Below are positions 9,227-19,300 of a DNA stretch of 64,000 bases, one piece after another. Origin of the DNA: JAOUJD01 sp963841815 (GTDB lineage Bacteria; Pseudomonadota; Gammaproteobacteria; Burkholderiales; Burkholderiaceae_F); assembly GCA_963841815.1 (NCBI GenBank), contig CAWJEE010000013.1:62001-126000 (forward strand). The letters run 5' to 3'. The notes under the pieces are model-generated. The model worked only from the letters and a program-made list of their open reading frames with translations. It did no database searches and was not told the origin of the DNA. Both the position numbers and the translations under genes were made by a program. Each line of letters starts with the position of its first letter. The stretch's first letter is position 1.

Positions 9227-10655
9227 TCAGAAGTTCAGCGCCCGCTTGTCGACCGCGAGCGCCGCCTCCTTCGTGACTTCGGCCAGCGACGGGTGCGCGT
9301 GGCAGATGCGCGCGATGTCCTCGCTCGACGCGCGGAACTCCATCGCGACGACCGCCTCCGAGATGAGCTCCGAGGCGAGCGGCCCGACGATGTGGACGCC
9401 GAGGATCTCGTCGGTCTTCGCGTCCGCCAGGAACTTGACCATGCCGGTCGTGTCGCCGAGCGCCCTTGCCCGCCCGTTCGCCGCGAACGGGAAGGTGCCG
9501 GCGCGATACGCTCGGCCCGCGGCCTTCAGCTGCTGCTCGGTCTGTCCGACCCAGGCGATCTCCGGCGAGGTGTAGATCACCCATGGGACGGTGTTGAAGT
9601 TGACGTGCCCATGCTGGCCGGCGATCCGCTCGGCCACCGCGACGCCTTCTTCCTCGGCCTTGTGGGCCAGCATCGGCCCGCGGACGACATCGCCGACCGC
9701 CCACACGTCGGGGAGGTTCGTGCGGCAGTCGTCGTCGACCGCGACGAAGCCGCGCTCGTCGAGCGCCAGCCCGACCGCTTCGGGGTTCAGTCCCGTCGTG
9801 TTCGGCACGCGTCCGATCGACACGATCAGCTTGTCGACGGCCAGCGTCTGCGCCTCGCCCTTCGCGTCGGTGTAGCCGACGGTCACGCCCTTCTTGTCGG
9901 CCTTCACGCTGTCGATGCGAACGCCGAGATGGATCTTCAGGCCCTGCCGGTTGAAGGCCTTCGCGGCTTCCTTCGCGATCTGCTCGTCGGCAGCGCCGAG
10001 GAACGCGGGCAGCGCTTCGAGGATCGTCACTTCGGCGCCGAGGCGTCGCCACACCGAGCCCATCTCGAGGCCGATCACGCCGGCGCCGATGACACCGAGC
10101 CGCTTCGGAACCTCGGGGATCGCGAGGGCGCCGTCGTTCGACAGGATCTGCCTTTCGTCGAACGGCGCCCCGGGCAGCGCGCGCGCGGTCGACCCGGTCG
10201 CGACGATCACGTGCTTCGCGACCAGCGTCTCCGCACTGGCGCCGGCGACCGCGATCTCGTAGCCGGCGTCGCTCTTGCCGATGAAACTGCCGCGGCCGTG
10301 GAAGAAGGCGATCTTGTTCTTCTTGAACAGGAACATGATGCCGTCGTTGTTCTGCTTCACGACGGCCTGCCTTGCGCGCGAGCATCTTCGCCAGGTCCAG
10401 CCCCAGCCCCTGCACTTCGATGCCGTGGTTCTTGAACTGGTGCCCCGCGTGCTCGTAGTACTCGGACGACTGCAGCAGCGCCTTCGAGGGAATGCAGCCG
10501 ACGTTCGTGCAGGTGCCGCCCGGGGCGGGTCCGCCCTGCGCGTTCTTCCAATCGTCGATGCAGGCGGTGGCAAACCCGAGCTGCGCCGCCCGGATCGCCG
10601 CGATGTACCCGCCCGGTCCGCCGCCGATCACGACGACGTCGAAGTTCTTGGCCAT
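9227..10655 (-). CDS. lpd: Dihydrolipoyl dehydrogenase, E3 of the OGDH complex (one frameshift)
   Basis: FAD enzyme that reoxidises dihydrolipoamide with NAD+. It has the N-terminal FAD motif VIGGGPGGYIAA, the redox-active disulfide GGTCTNVGCIPSK near residue 45, the NAD-site GAGVIGLE, and the C-terminal His/Glu pair in CHAHPSLAE. A +1 shift at the CC pair 10370-10371 breaks the frame; dropping one base joins AKMLARK to QAVVKQNNDG. It follows sucB after a small PspC-domain gene and is followed by zapE. Confidence 0.93.
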
Positions 10656-10685
10656 GAATGTCTTTCGCGATGTCTTCGCCGCGCG

Positions 10686-11003
10686 CTACTGCCCGTCGCG
10701 CGGCACGAAGATCCAGAGAACGATGTAAAGGATGGCGGTGAATCCGCCGGCGAACATGCCGAGCACGAAGAGCAGGCGCCAGATCCAGGCTTCCACGCCG
10801 GTGAGCGCGGCGACGCCGCCGCACACGCCCGCGATCCACTTGTCGCCCTCGGACAGGCGCAGGCGGTTGATCGCGAGCGACGAGCCGGACGAACCCGCCA
10901 CGCCGCCCAGCACGCGCGCCTTCGCCGCCTCGTATTCGGCCGGCGTGAGTGCGCCGTCCTGCAGCAGGCGATGCAGCTTCTCGAGTTCGTCAGCCATCGA
11001 CAT
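10686..11003 (-). CDS. PspC-domain membrane protein with N-terminal SHOCT motif
   Basis: A 105-residue protein. Residues 5-33 (LEKLHRLLQDGALTPAEYE) form a SHOCT-type short helical module. Residues about 47-104 form a PspC domain with one long hydrophobic segment after GVCGGVAALTGV. PspC domains occur in membrane-stress (phage shock) sensors. Here the gene is embedded between sucB and lpd, 18 bp from sucB, so it is probably co-expressed with the OGDH complex. ATG 10997 is an alternative start. No role in the complex is known. Confidence 0.8.
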   Translation of the reverse strand: MSMADELEKLHRLLQDGALTPAEYEAAKARVLGGVAGSSGSSLAINRLRLSEGDKWIAGVCGGVAALTGVEAWIWRLLFVLGMFAGGFTAILYIVLWIFVPRDGQ

Positions 11004-11020
11004 GCGTCGGTCTCCGGTGG

Positions 11021-12274
11021 TCAGACCTCGAGCAGCAGGCGCGCCGGATCCTCCAGCGCTTCCTTCATCGCCACGAGCGACAGCACCGCCTCGCGGCCGT
11101 CGATGATGCGATGGTCGTAGGACAGCGCGAGGTAGTTCATCGGCCGGATGACGATCTGCCCGTTCTCGACGACCGGGCGGTCCTTCGTGGCGTGGATACC
11201 GAGGATCGCGCTCTGCGGCGGGTTGATGATCGGCGTCGACAGCATCGAGCCGAACACGCCGCCGTTGGAGATCGAGAACGTGCCGCCGGTGAGTTCCTCG
11301 AGGCCGAGCTTGCCTTCGCCGGCGCGCTTGCCGAAGTCGGCGATCTTCTTCTCGATGTCGGCGAACGTCAGCTGGTCGGCATCGCGCAGGATCGGAACCA
11401 CGAGGCCGCGGGGCGAGCCGACCGCGATGCCGATGTCGAAGTAGCCGTGGTAGACGATGTCGCTGCCGTCGATCGACGCGTTCACGACCGGGTAACGCTT
11501 GAGGGCGGCGACGGCCGCCTTCACGAAGAACGACATGAACCCGAGCTTGACGCCGTGCTCCTTCTCGAACTTGTCCTTGTACTTGTTGCGCAGGTCCATC
11601 AGCGGCGCCATGTTGACCTCGTTGAACGTGGTCAGGATGGCGGCGGTGGACTGCGACTGCACTAGCCGCTCGGCCACGCGCTGCCGCAGGCGTGACATCG
11701 GGACGCGCTGCTCCGGGCGGTTGGCGAGCACCGACAGGTCGATCGGCGCCTTCACTTCCGGCAGCCCCGGACGCGCCGCGGGCGCGGCGGCCGGCGCCGC
11801 GGCGCGCGGCACGCTGCCATCGGCGGCGGCGATCACGTCGCCCTTGGTGATGCGTCCGTCGCGGCCCGTGCCCGTCACCTGCCCGGCCGCGATGCCCTTG
11901 TCGGCCATCATCTTCGCGGCCGCGGGCATCGCCACTCCGCTCATCGCCGCCCCACTCGGCACCGCTGGTGCCGCGGCGGCAGGCGCCGTCGCGGGCTGCG
12001 ATGCTGGCGCGGGACTCGCGACCGCGGCCTTGCCTTCGGTGTCGAGCCGCGCGATCAGTTCGCCGGCCACCACGGTGCTGCCGTCGCCCCGGACGATCTC
12101 GGCCATCACGCCGGCGGCCGGCGCGGGCACTTCCAGCACGACCTTGTCGGTCTCGACCTCGATCAGGATCTCGTCCATCGCCACGGCGTCGCCGGGCTTC
12201 TTCTTCCACTGCAGCAGGGTCGCTTCGGCGACCGACTCGGACAGCTGCGGGACCTTCACTTCCACCATTGACAT
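11021..12274 (-). CDS. sucB: 2-oxoglutarate dehydrogenase E2, dihydrolipoyl succinyltransferase
   Basis: Core enzyme of the OGDH complex, 417 residues. The lipoyl domain carries the target lysine in EVETDKVVLE (near residue 43). A Pro/Ala linker leads to the E3/E1-binding domain (about 115-150, GTGRDGRITKGDV). The catalytic domain ends with the His/Asp motif ALSYDHRIIDGREA near residue 388. It lies between sucA and the PspC gene; a strong hairpin separates it from sucA. Confidence 0.95.
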   Translation of the reverse strand: MSMVEVKVPQLSESVAEATLLQWKKKPGDAVAMDEILIEVETDKVVLEVPAPAAGVMAEIVRGDGSTVVAGELIARLDTEGKAAVASPAPASQPATAPAAAAPAVPSGAAMSGVAMPAAAKMMADKGIAAGQVTGTGRDGRITKGDVIAAADGSVPRAAAPAAAPAARPGLPEVKAPIDLSVLANRPEQRVPMSRLRQRVAERLVQSQSTAAILTTFNEVNMAPLMDLRNKYKDKFEKEHGVKLGFMSFFVKAAVAALKRYPVVNASIDGSDIVYHGYFDIGIAVGSPRGLVVPILRDADQLTFADIEKKIADFGKRAGEGKLGLEELTGGTFSISNGGVFGSMLSTPIINPPQSAILGIHATKDRPVVENGQIVIRPMNYLALSYDHRIIDGREAVLSLVAMKEALEDPARLLLEV

Positions 12275-12299
12275 CTGAGGACTCCGAACGAATCAAGTC

Positions 12300-12323
12300 G
12301 CCGGCCTGCGCATGCAGGCCGGC
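12300..12323 (-). promoter_or_regulatory. Perfect 10-bp hairpin between sucA and sucB
   Basis: GCCGGCCTGC and its exact complement GCAGGCCGGC flank a GCAT loop in the 58-bp gap between the sucA stop and the sucB start. No T-run follows on the minus strand, so it is not a classic terminator. It could protect mRNA ends or tune E1:E2 expression; that is inference. Confidence 0.55.
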
Positions 12324-12332
12324 GTCCCCGGG

Positions 12333-15192
12333 TTATTTATTGAGGACGAGGCCCTTGAGCTTGCCGAACGCCGTGTCGAGCAGCGCCTTCTGCTGCTCGA
12401 TGTGCTTTGCGTAGTAGCCGGCCGCGGGCGACGCCGACGGCGCGCGACCCGCGTAGGCGAGCTTCTGGCCGTCCGCCATGTTCTCGAGCAGGTGGTGCTG
12501 CACGTAGAACCAGGGGCCCTGGTTGGCCGGCTCGTCCTGGCACCACACGACCTCGGTCGCGGCGGGATACTTCTTCAACTCGGTCCCGAGGGCCTTGTGC
12601 GGGAAGGGATAGAGCTGTTCGACCCGGATGATGGCCGCGGTGCCGTCCTCGCGCTCGCGCCGGGTGTGGACGAGGTCGAAGTAGACCTTGCCGGAGCAGG
12701 CGATGACGCGCTTGACCTTCTTTGCGTCGATCGCCGGATCGCGCTCCGGGATCACGGTCTGGAACTCGCCCTTCGCCAGTTCCGACAGGTCGGACGCGGC
12801 GTCCTTGGCGCGCAGCAGCGACTTCGGCGTCATGATCACGAGCGGCTTGCGGAACAGCCGGATCATCTGGCGCCGGAGCAGGTGGAAGATCTGCGCCGCG
12901 GTGGTCGGCTGCGCGATCTGCATGTTGTTGTCCGCGGCGAGTTGCAGGAAGCGCTCGATGCGGGCCGACGAGTGCTCCGGCCCCTGCCCTTCGTAGCCGT
13001 GCGGCAGCATCAGCGTCAGGCCGGACTGCCGGCCCCACTTCACTTCGCCCGACGACAGGAACTGGTCGATCACGACCTGCGCGCCGTTGACGAAGTCGCC
13101 GAACTGCGCCTCCCAGATCACCAGCGCGTTCGGTTCGGCGCTCGCGTAGCCGTATTCGAAGCCGAGCACCGCCTCTTCGGACAGCACCGAGTCGATCACC
13201 GTGAACGGCGCCTGCTTGTCCGACACGTGCTGCAGCGGGATGTAGATGCCTTCGTCCCACTTCTCGCGGTTCTGGTCGTGCAGCACCGAGTGGCGGTGCG
13301 TGAACGTGCCGCGGCCCGAGTCCTGGCCCGTGATTCGCACCGGGTAGCCGCTCGACACCAGCGACGCGAACGCGAGGTGCTCGGCCATGCCCCAGTCGAG
13401 CGGCTGCTTGCCTTCGCCCATGGCGCGGCGGTCCGCGACGACCTTCTCCACCAGCGGATGCAGCTTGAAGTTCGACGGAATCGTCGTCAGCCGCTGTGCG
13501 AGGCGCTTCAGTTCGGCAACGGGCACCGCCGTGTCCGCGTGATCGGTCCACTTGCGGTTCAGGAACGGCGACCAGTCGACCGCGAACTTGCTCTTGTAGT
13601 TGGTCAGCACGGGGTCGGACGTCGTGCGGCCCTCGTCCATCGCGGTCCGGAAGGCCTTGACCATCTTGTCCGGCTCGTCCGCGGCGACCGTGCCCTGCGT
13701 GACGAGCTTCTCGGCGTACAGCTTGCGGGTGCCCACGTGCTGGCCGATCTTCTTGTACATGAGCGGCTGCGTCACCGCCGGCGTGTCCTGCTCGTTGTGG
13801 CCCAGGCGGCGGAAGCAGATGATGTCGATGACGACATCCTTGTTGAACTCCTGCCGGTAGTCCATCGCCAGCTGCGTCGCGAGGACGACCGCCTCGGGGT
13901 CGTCGCCGTTCACGTGGAACACCGGCGCCTCGATCATCTTCACGACGTCGGTGGCGTACATCGTCGAACGCGTGTCGCGCGGGTCCGAGGTGGTGAAGCC
14001 GATCTGGTTGTTGATGACGATGTGAACCGTCCCGCCGGTGCCGTAGCCACGCGTCTCGGCGAGGTTGAGCGTCTCCATCACGACGCCCTGTCCGGCAAAG
14101 GCCGCGTCGCCGTGCACCAACACCGGCAGCACCGTGTCGCCTTCCTTGTCGCCGCGGCGCTCCTGCCGTGCGCGCACCGAACCCTCGACGACCGGATTCA
14201 CGATCTCCAGGTGCGACGGATTGAACGCCAGCGACAGGTGCACCGGCCCGCCCGGCCGTCGTGATGTCGCTCGAGAATCCGTTGTGGTACTTGACGTCGC
14301 CCGCGGGCAGGTCCGACCCCGCCTTGCCCTCGAACTCGGCGAACAGTTCCTTCGGCATCTTGCCGAGCGTGTTCACCAGCACGTTCAGGCGGCCGCGGTG
14401 CGCCATGCCGATGACGATTTCCTGCACGCCCTTGGCGCCGCCGCGCTGGACCAGTTCGTCCATCGCCGCGATGAAGCTCTCGCCGCCCTCCAGCGAGAAA
14501 CGCTTCTGGCCGACGTACTTGGTGTGCAGGTAGCGCTCGAGGCCCTCGGCGGCCGTCAGGCGCTCGAGAATGTGGCGCTTCTGCTCGGCGGTGAACGTGG
14601 GCGTCGAACGGATCGATTCGAGTTGCTGCTGGATCCAGCGCTTCTGCGCCGGATCGGAGAGGTACATGAACTCGGCGCCGATGTTGCAGCAGTATGTGTC
14701 GCGCAGCGCCTTGATCAGGTCGCGCAGCGTCATGTTCTCCTGCCCGAAATACGTGTTCGCGGCCGCGAACACCGTGTCCATGTCGGCTTCGGTCAGGTCG
14801 TAGAACGCGGGCTCCAGCTCGGGAATGACGGGGCGCTCCTGCCGCTGCAGGGGATCCAGGTTCGCCCAGCGGTTGCCGAGGAATCGGTAGGCCGCGATGA
14901 TCGACTGGACGTGGACCTGCTTGCGCGCGACCGAGAGGTCGCTCGACGCCACTTTCGGAACGAACGCGTTGGCCTTGGCGCGCTGCGCGAAGGACTCGAC
15001 GATCGGAGCATGGGCGATGTCGCGCGAATCCGGCGAGCCGTCGGCCGCCGGGACCAGTTGCATCTGGTCGAAGTACGCGCGCCACTTTTCGGGCACGGAG
15101 CCCGGATTGTCGAGGTAGCGCTCATAGAGCTCCTCGACGTATGGCGCATTGCCGCCAAACAGGTACGAATTGACCTGGAACTGTCTCATCAT
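12333..15192 (-). CDS. sucA: 2-oxoglutarate dehydrogenase E1 (one frameshift)
   Basis: Thiamine-diphosphate E1 subunit of about 953 residues; decarboxylates 2-oxoglutarate and passes the succinyl group to E2. The N-terminus has the family block SYLFGGNAPYVEELYERYL. Later blocks include GMAHRGRLNVL, LAFNPSHLEIVNPVVEGS and GYEGQGPEHSSARIERFLQL. ATG 15192 is preferred over the in-frame GTG 15201 because an AGGTGA lies about 5 nt before it. A +1 shift near 14245-14255, inside a G/C-rich run, splits the gene into two open frames. It starts the OGDH operon and is divergent from the kor cluster. Confidence 0.93.
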
Positions 15193-15493
15193 CGGCTTCA
15201 CCTGAAAAAACGAGTTTCTCGTTCGAGATGCCCGCCAAGCCCCTACTCGAGACGTGGGCTCGTCGGCGACAGCGGTTCCGGATTCCGGTCTCGCTGCCGA
15301 GTCATTCCGCCATCAGCGACCTCGGCCCCGCGGCGAAACGCGGATGCTACCACCGGCTCCCGCCTGCCATCCGTTTGTCGCATCGACGCCTCGGACTGTC
15401 CTCGCGTGGTGCTCCCCCGGGTACCCCGGCATACACTGCCCCCACTCGAAGAAAAGCCGCGACCGCGATGACGATCGCCGCAAGGAGACATGC
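15193..15493. promoter_or_regulatory. Divergent promoter region between OGDH and 2-oxoacid:ferredoxin oxidoreductase operons
   Basis: About 300 bp without a gene; both flanking operons must start here. Features seen: a 6-bp inverted repeat AACGAG-TTT-CTCGTT at 15209-15223, just upstream of sucA in its leader, and a weak -10-like TACACT at 15432-15437 facing korC with no convincing -35. No recognisable ORF or RNA fold was found. Confidence 0.5.
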
Positions 15494-17315
15494 GTGCAGC
15501 CGACGGATATCCGGAATCCGGATTATTTCCATCACGTCGTGGATTGCCAGTGGGCCTGCCCGGCCCACACCCCGGTCCCCGAGTACATCCGCTTGATCGC
15601 GGCCGGCCGTTACGCCGACGCCTACATGGTCAACTGGAACTCGAACGTCTTCCCCGGCATCCTCGGGCGCACCTGCGACCGGCCGTGTGAACCGGCATGC
15701 CGGCGCGGACGGGTCGAACAGCATCAGGCCGAGCGTCCCGAGCCGGTCGCCATCTGCCGCCTGAAGCGTGTCGCCGCCGACTTCAAGGACGACATCACGG
15801 GTCGGTTGCCGAAGCGGCTCGGCCCCATGAACGGCCGGCGCGTGGCCTGCGTCGGCGCCGGTCCGGCCTCGCTGACGGTCGCGCGCGATCTCGCGCCGCT
15901 CGGCTACCACGTCACCGTCTTCGACCAGGACCCGAAGGCCGGCGGAATGATCCGCACGCAGATTCCCCGGTTCCGGCTGCCGGAGGAAGTGATCGACGAG
16001 GAGACGGGCTATGTGCTCGGGCTCGGCGTCGAGTTCCGCGGTGGCGCGCGGATCGAGTCGATGAAGTCGCTGCTCGCCGAGAAGTTCGACGCGATCTTCG
16101 TCGGGTCGGGTGCGCCGCGCGGGCGCGACCTGAACGTTCCGGGCCGCAAGGAAGCGGCGAAGAAGATCCACGTCGGCATCGACTGGCTTGCCTCGGTGTC
16201 GTTCGGCCACGTCACGTCCGTCGGCCGGCGCGTCATCGTGCTCGGCGGCGGCAACACGGCGATGGACTGCTGCCGCACCGCGAAGCGGCTCGGCGGCGAA
16301 GACGTCAAGGTGATCGTGCGTTCCGGCTTCGCGGAGATGAAGGCCTCGCCGTGGGAGAAGGAGGACGCGATGCACGAGGGCATCCCGATCCTCGACTTCC
16401 TCGTGCCCAAGGCCTTCCTGCACGAGAACGGCAGGCTCACCGGGATGCGCTTCGAGAAGGTCAAGGCGGTCTACGACGGCAAGGGCCACCGGGCGCTGAT
16501 CGCGACCGGAGAGCCGGACCCCATTCACGCCTGCGACGAAGTGCTGGTCGCCGTCGGGCAGGAAAACGCCTTTCCGTGGATCGAGCGCGACGCCGGAATC
16601 GAGTTCGACCAGTGGGGCCTGCCCGTCCTCGACAAGACGACGCTGCAATCGACGCTGCCGCAGGGTCTTCTTCGGCGGCGACGCGGCGCTCGGCCCGAAG
16701 AACATCATCTGGGCGGTCGCACAGGGACACGACGCCGCGATCTCGATCGACAGGTTCCTGCACGGCGAAGACGTGCGCGAACGGCCCGCGCCCGGCGTCA
16801 CCCTCGTCTCCCAGAAGATGGGCATCCACGAGTGGAGCTACGACAACGAAGTCGCGCCCGACGCGCGCTTCAAGGTGCCGTGGCGCGACGTCAATCAGTC
16901 ACTCAAGAACATCCGCGTCGAGGTCGAACTCGGCTTCGACCCCGCCACCGCGTGGAAGGAGGCGCAGCGCTGCCTGAACTGCGACGTCCAGACCGTGTTC
17001 ACGGCCGAGCAGTGCATCGAGTGCGACGCGTGCGTCGACATCTGCCCCACCGACTGCATCAACTTCACCGCCAACGGCGATGAAGGGGACCTGCGGCCGC
17101 GGCTGCGCGCGCCCGCCCTCAACGCCGGACAGCCGCTGTACGTCTCGGGCGACCTGAAGACCGGCCGGGTGATGGTGAAGGACGAGGACGTCTGCCTGCA
17201 CTGCGGCCTCTGCGCCGAGCGTTGCCCGACCGGCGCGTGGGACATGCAGAAGTTCCTGATCGAGATGACGCACGCCGGGCGCGGCGGACGTCCACTGCAC
17301 AGGGAGGCGGCATGA
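15494..17315 (+). CDS. GltD-type NAD(P)/FAD oxidoreductase with C-terminal 2x[4Fe-4S] ferredoxin domain (one frameshift)
   Basis: About 607 residues. The N-terminal GltD-like Fe-S helical domain has CQWACPAH and CDRPCEPAC. A FAD Rossmann motif (GAGPASL) is near residue 120 and an NAD(P) motif (GGGNTAMD) near 255. The C-terminus carries two full clusters, CIECDACVDICP and CLHCGLCAERCP. It would move electrons between ferredoxin-level carriers and NAD(P). It resembles the third subunit (KorC) described for Azoarcus-type 2-oxoglutarate oxidoreductases; that match is from memory. The start is GTG 15494, with AAGGAG 8 nt upstream; the earlier ATG 15490 is out of frame. One extra G in 16663-16665 shifts the frame. 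It heads the operon. Confidence 0.85.
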
Positions 17316-17391
17316 GCCCGTCGCACGGCCGCCCGAAGACGGGCTCAGTCCCTCCCGGAGGGACCGCGCGCAGCGCGAGGGAGCGCACCAC
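17316..17391 (+). repeat. REP-like intergenic element, diverged copy
   Basis: It lies exactly between a TGA stop and the next ATG. It contains CACGGCCGCCCGAAG, a near-perfect GTCCCTCC-C-GGAGGGAC hairpin, and GCGCAGCGCGAGGG. Its order of blocks matches the tandem 62-bp units at 2289-2412 read on the minus strand. Confidence 0.6.
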
Positions 17392-19291
17392 ATGAGTGTT
17401 CCGGACGAAGGCCGCCCCGGTCCGCGCACCAGCGGCCCCGTGATCCGCCGTCGCGGCATCACGGCGACCAACGACTTCGTCGTCAAGTTCGCCAACGTCA
17501 ACGGCTCGGGGTCTGCGTCCGCGAATGAGCTCTTTGCGCGCAGCATCCTGCGGATGGGCGTGCCGGTGTCGCCGCGCAACATCTTCCCGTCGAATATCCA
17601 GGGCCTGCCCACCTGGTACGAAGTGCGGGTGACCGAACAGGGGCACCTCGGCCGCCGTGGCGGCGTCGACCTGATGGTCTCGATGAACCCGCAGACGTGG
17701 GACAGGGACCTGCAGGAGATCGAGCCCGGCGGCTACCTGCTCTACGACAGCACGAAGCCGATGCCGCCGTCGCGCTTCCGCCCCGACGTCCACGCGATCG
17801 GCGTGCCGCTGACCGCCATCGCCGCCAGCAAGTTCGTCGATCCGAAGGAGCGCCAGCTCCTGAAGAACATCATGTACGTCGGCGTGCTGGCGTCGCTGCT
17901 CGCCATCGAGCCGGAAGTGATCGCGCAACTGCTCGGCGAGCAGTACAAGGGCAAGGACAAGCTGATCAAGCCGAACCTCGATGCCTTCGAGACCGGCCGG
18001 CAGTACGCGGAAGAGCACCTCGCCGGCGCGCTCGGCCTGAAGGTCGAACGGCGCAACAACGTCGGCGATCGCATCTTCGTGGAGGGCAACGCGGCCGCCG
18101 CCCTCGGGGCCGTGTACGGCGGCGCGACGGTCTGCGCGTGGTATCCGATCACGCCGTCGTCGTCCGTGGCAGAGGCCTTCCAGAAGTACTGCAGCCGCTA
18201 CCGCGTCGACAAGGCGACCGGCAGCAACAAGTTCGCGATCGTGCAGGCCGAGGACGAGCTCGCCTCGGTCGGCATGGTGATCGGCGCGGGCTGGAACGGC
18301 GCGCGTGCCTTCACGGCGACGTCCGGCCCGGGCGTGTCGCTGATGACCGAGTTCATCGGGCTCGCGTACTTCGCCGAGATCCCGGCGACGATCATCAACG
18401 TGCAGCGCGGCGGTCCGTCGACGGGCATGCCGACGCGCACGCAGCAGTCCGATCTCCTCGCATGCGCCTACGCGTCGCACGGAGACACCAGGCACGTGCT
18501 GCTGTTCCCGGAAGACCCGCACGAATGCTTCGAGTTCACGGCGGCCGCGCTCGACCTCGCCGAGCGGCTGCAGACGCCGATCTTCGTGATGAGCGACCTC
18601 GACATCGGCATGAACCAGCGGCTGTGCGCCCCGCTCGCGTGGGACGACAGCCGGCGGCTACGACCGCGGCAAGATGATGAGCGCGACGGACCTCGATGCC
18701 GGCAAGGACTTCGGTCGCTATCTCGACGTCGACGGCGACGGGATTCCCTTCCGCACCGTGCCCGGCGCGCATCCGACCCGGGGCGCGTACTTCACGCGCG
18801 GCACGACGAAGGACGCGTACGCGCGCTACTCCGAAGCCGGATCCGACTACATGTACAACATGGAGCGGCTGCTGAAGAAGTTCGACACCGCGAAGCGCCT
18901 GGTGCCGCAGCCGATCGTCCGGCGCACGAGCCACAAGACCGCGCACGGAGTCATCTACTTCGGCTCGACCAGCCCGTCGATGAACGAGGCGCTCGGCGTC
19001 CTGGAACAGTCGGGAGTGCACCTCGACCGCCTGCGCGTCCGCGCCTTCCCGTTCCCGGACTCGGTCAAGACGTTCATCGAACAGCACGAGCAGGTCTTCG
19101 TCGTCGAGCAGAACCGCGATGCGCAGCTGCGTTCGATGCTCGTCAACGAACTGCAGGTCGATCCATCGAGGCTGGTGCCGATCCTGCACTACGACGGCAC
19201 GCCGATCACCGCGCGCTTCATCGTGCAGGCGATCCGGGACCGGATGCCGGGCGCCAGCGTGCGACCGCTGCAGGGCGGCCGGGCCGCGTAA
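17392..19291 (+). CDS. 2-oxoacid:acceptor oxidoreductase alpha subunit with fused gamma domain, set 1 (one frameshift)
   Basis: About 633 residues. Residues about 25-210 form the gamma (CoA-side) domain, with NVNGSGSASANELFARSI near the start. The alpha (pyrimidine) domain begins near 215; WYPITPSSSVAE is near 250, and the signature FTATSGPGVSLM followed by NVQRGGPSTGMPT lies around 305-345. Known relatives oxidise 2-oxoglutarate or other 2-oxoacids to acyl-CoA with ferredoxin. Substrate cannot be read from the sequence. One extra C at 18651-18652 shifts the frame; without it, the reading continues as SGGYDRGKMM. The partner beta subunit follows 9 bp downstream. Confidence 0.88.
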
Positions 19292-19300
19292 GGAAACGCC

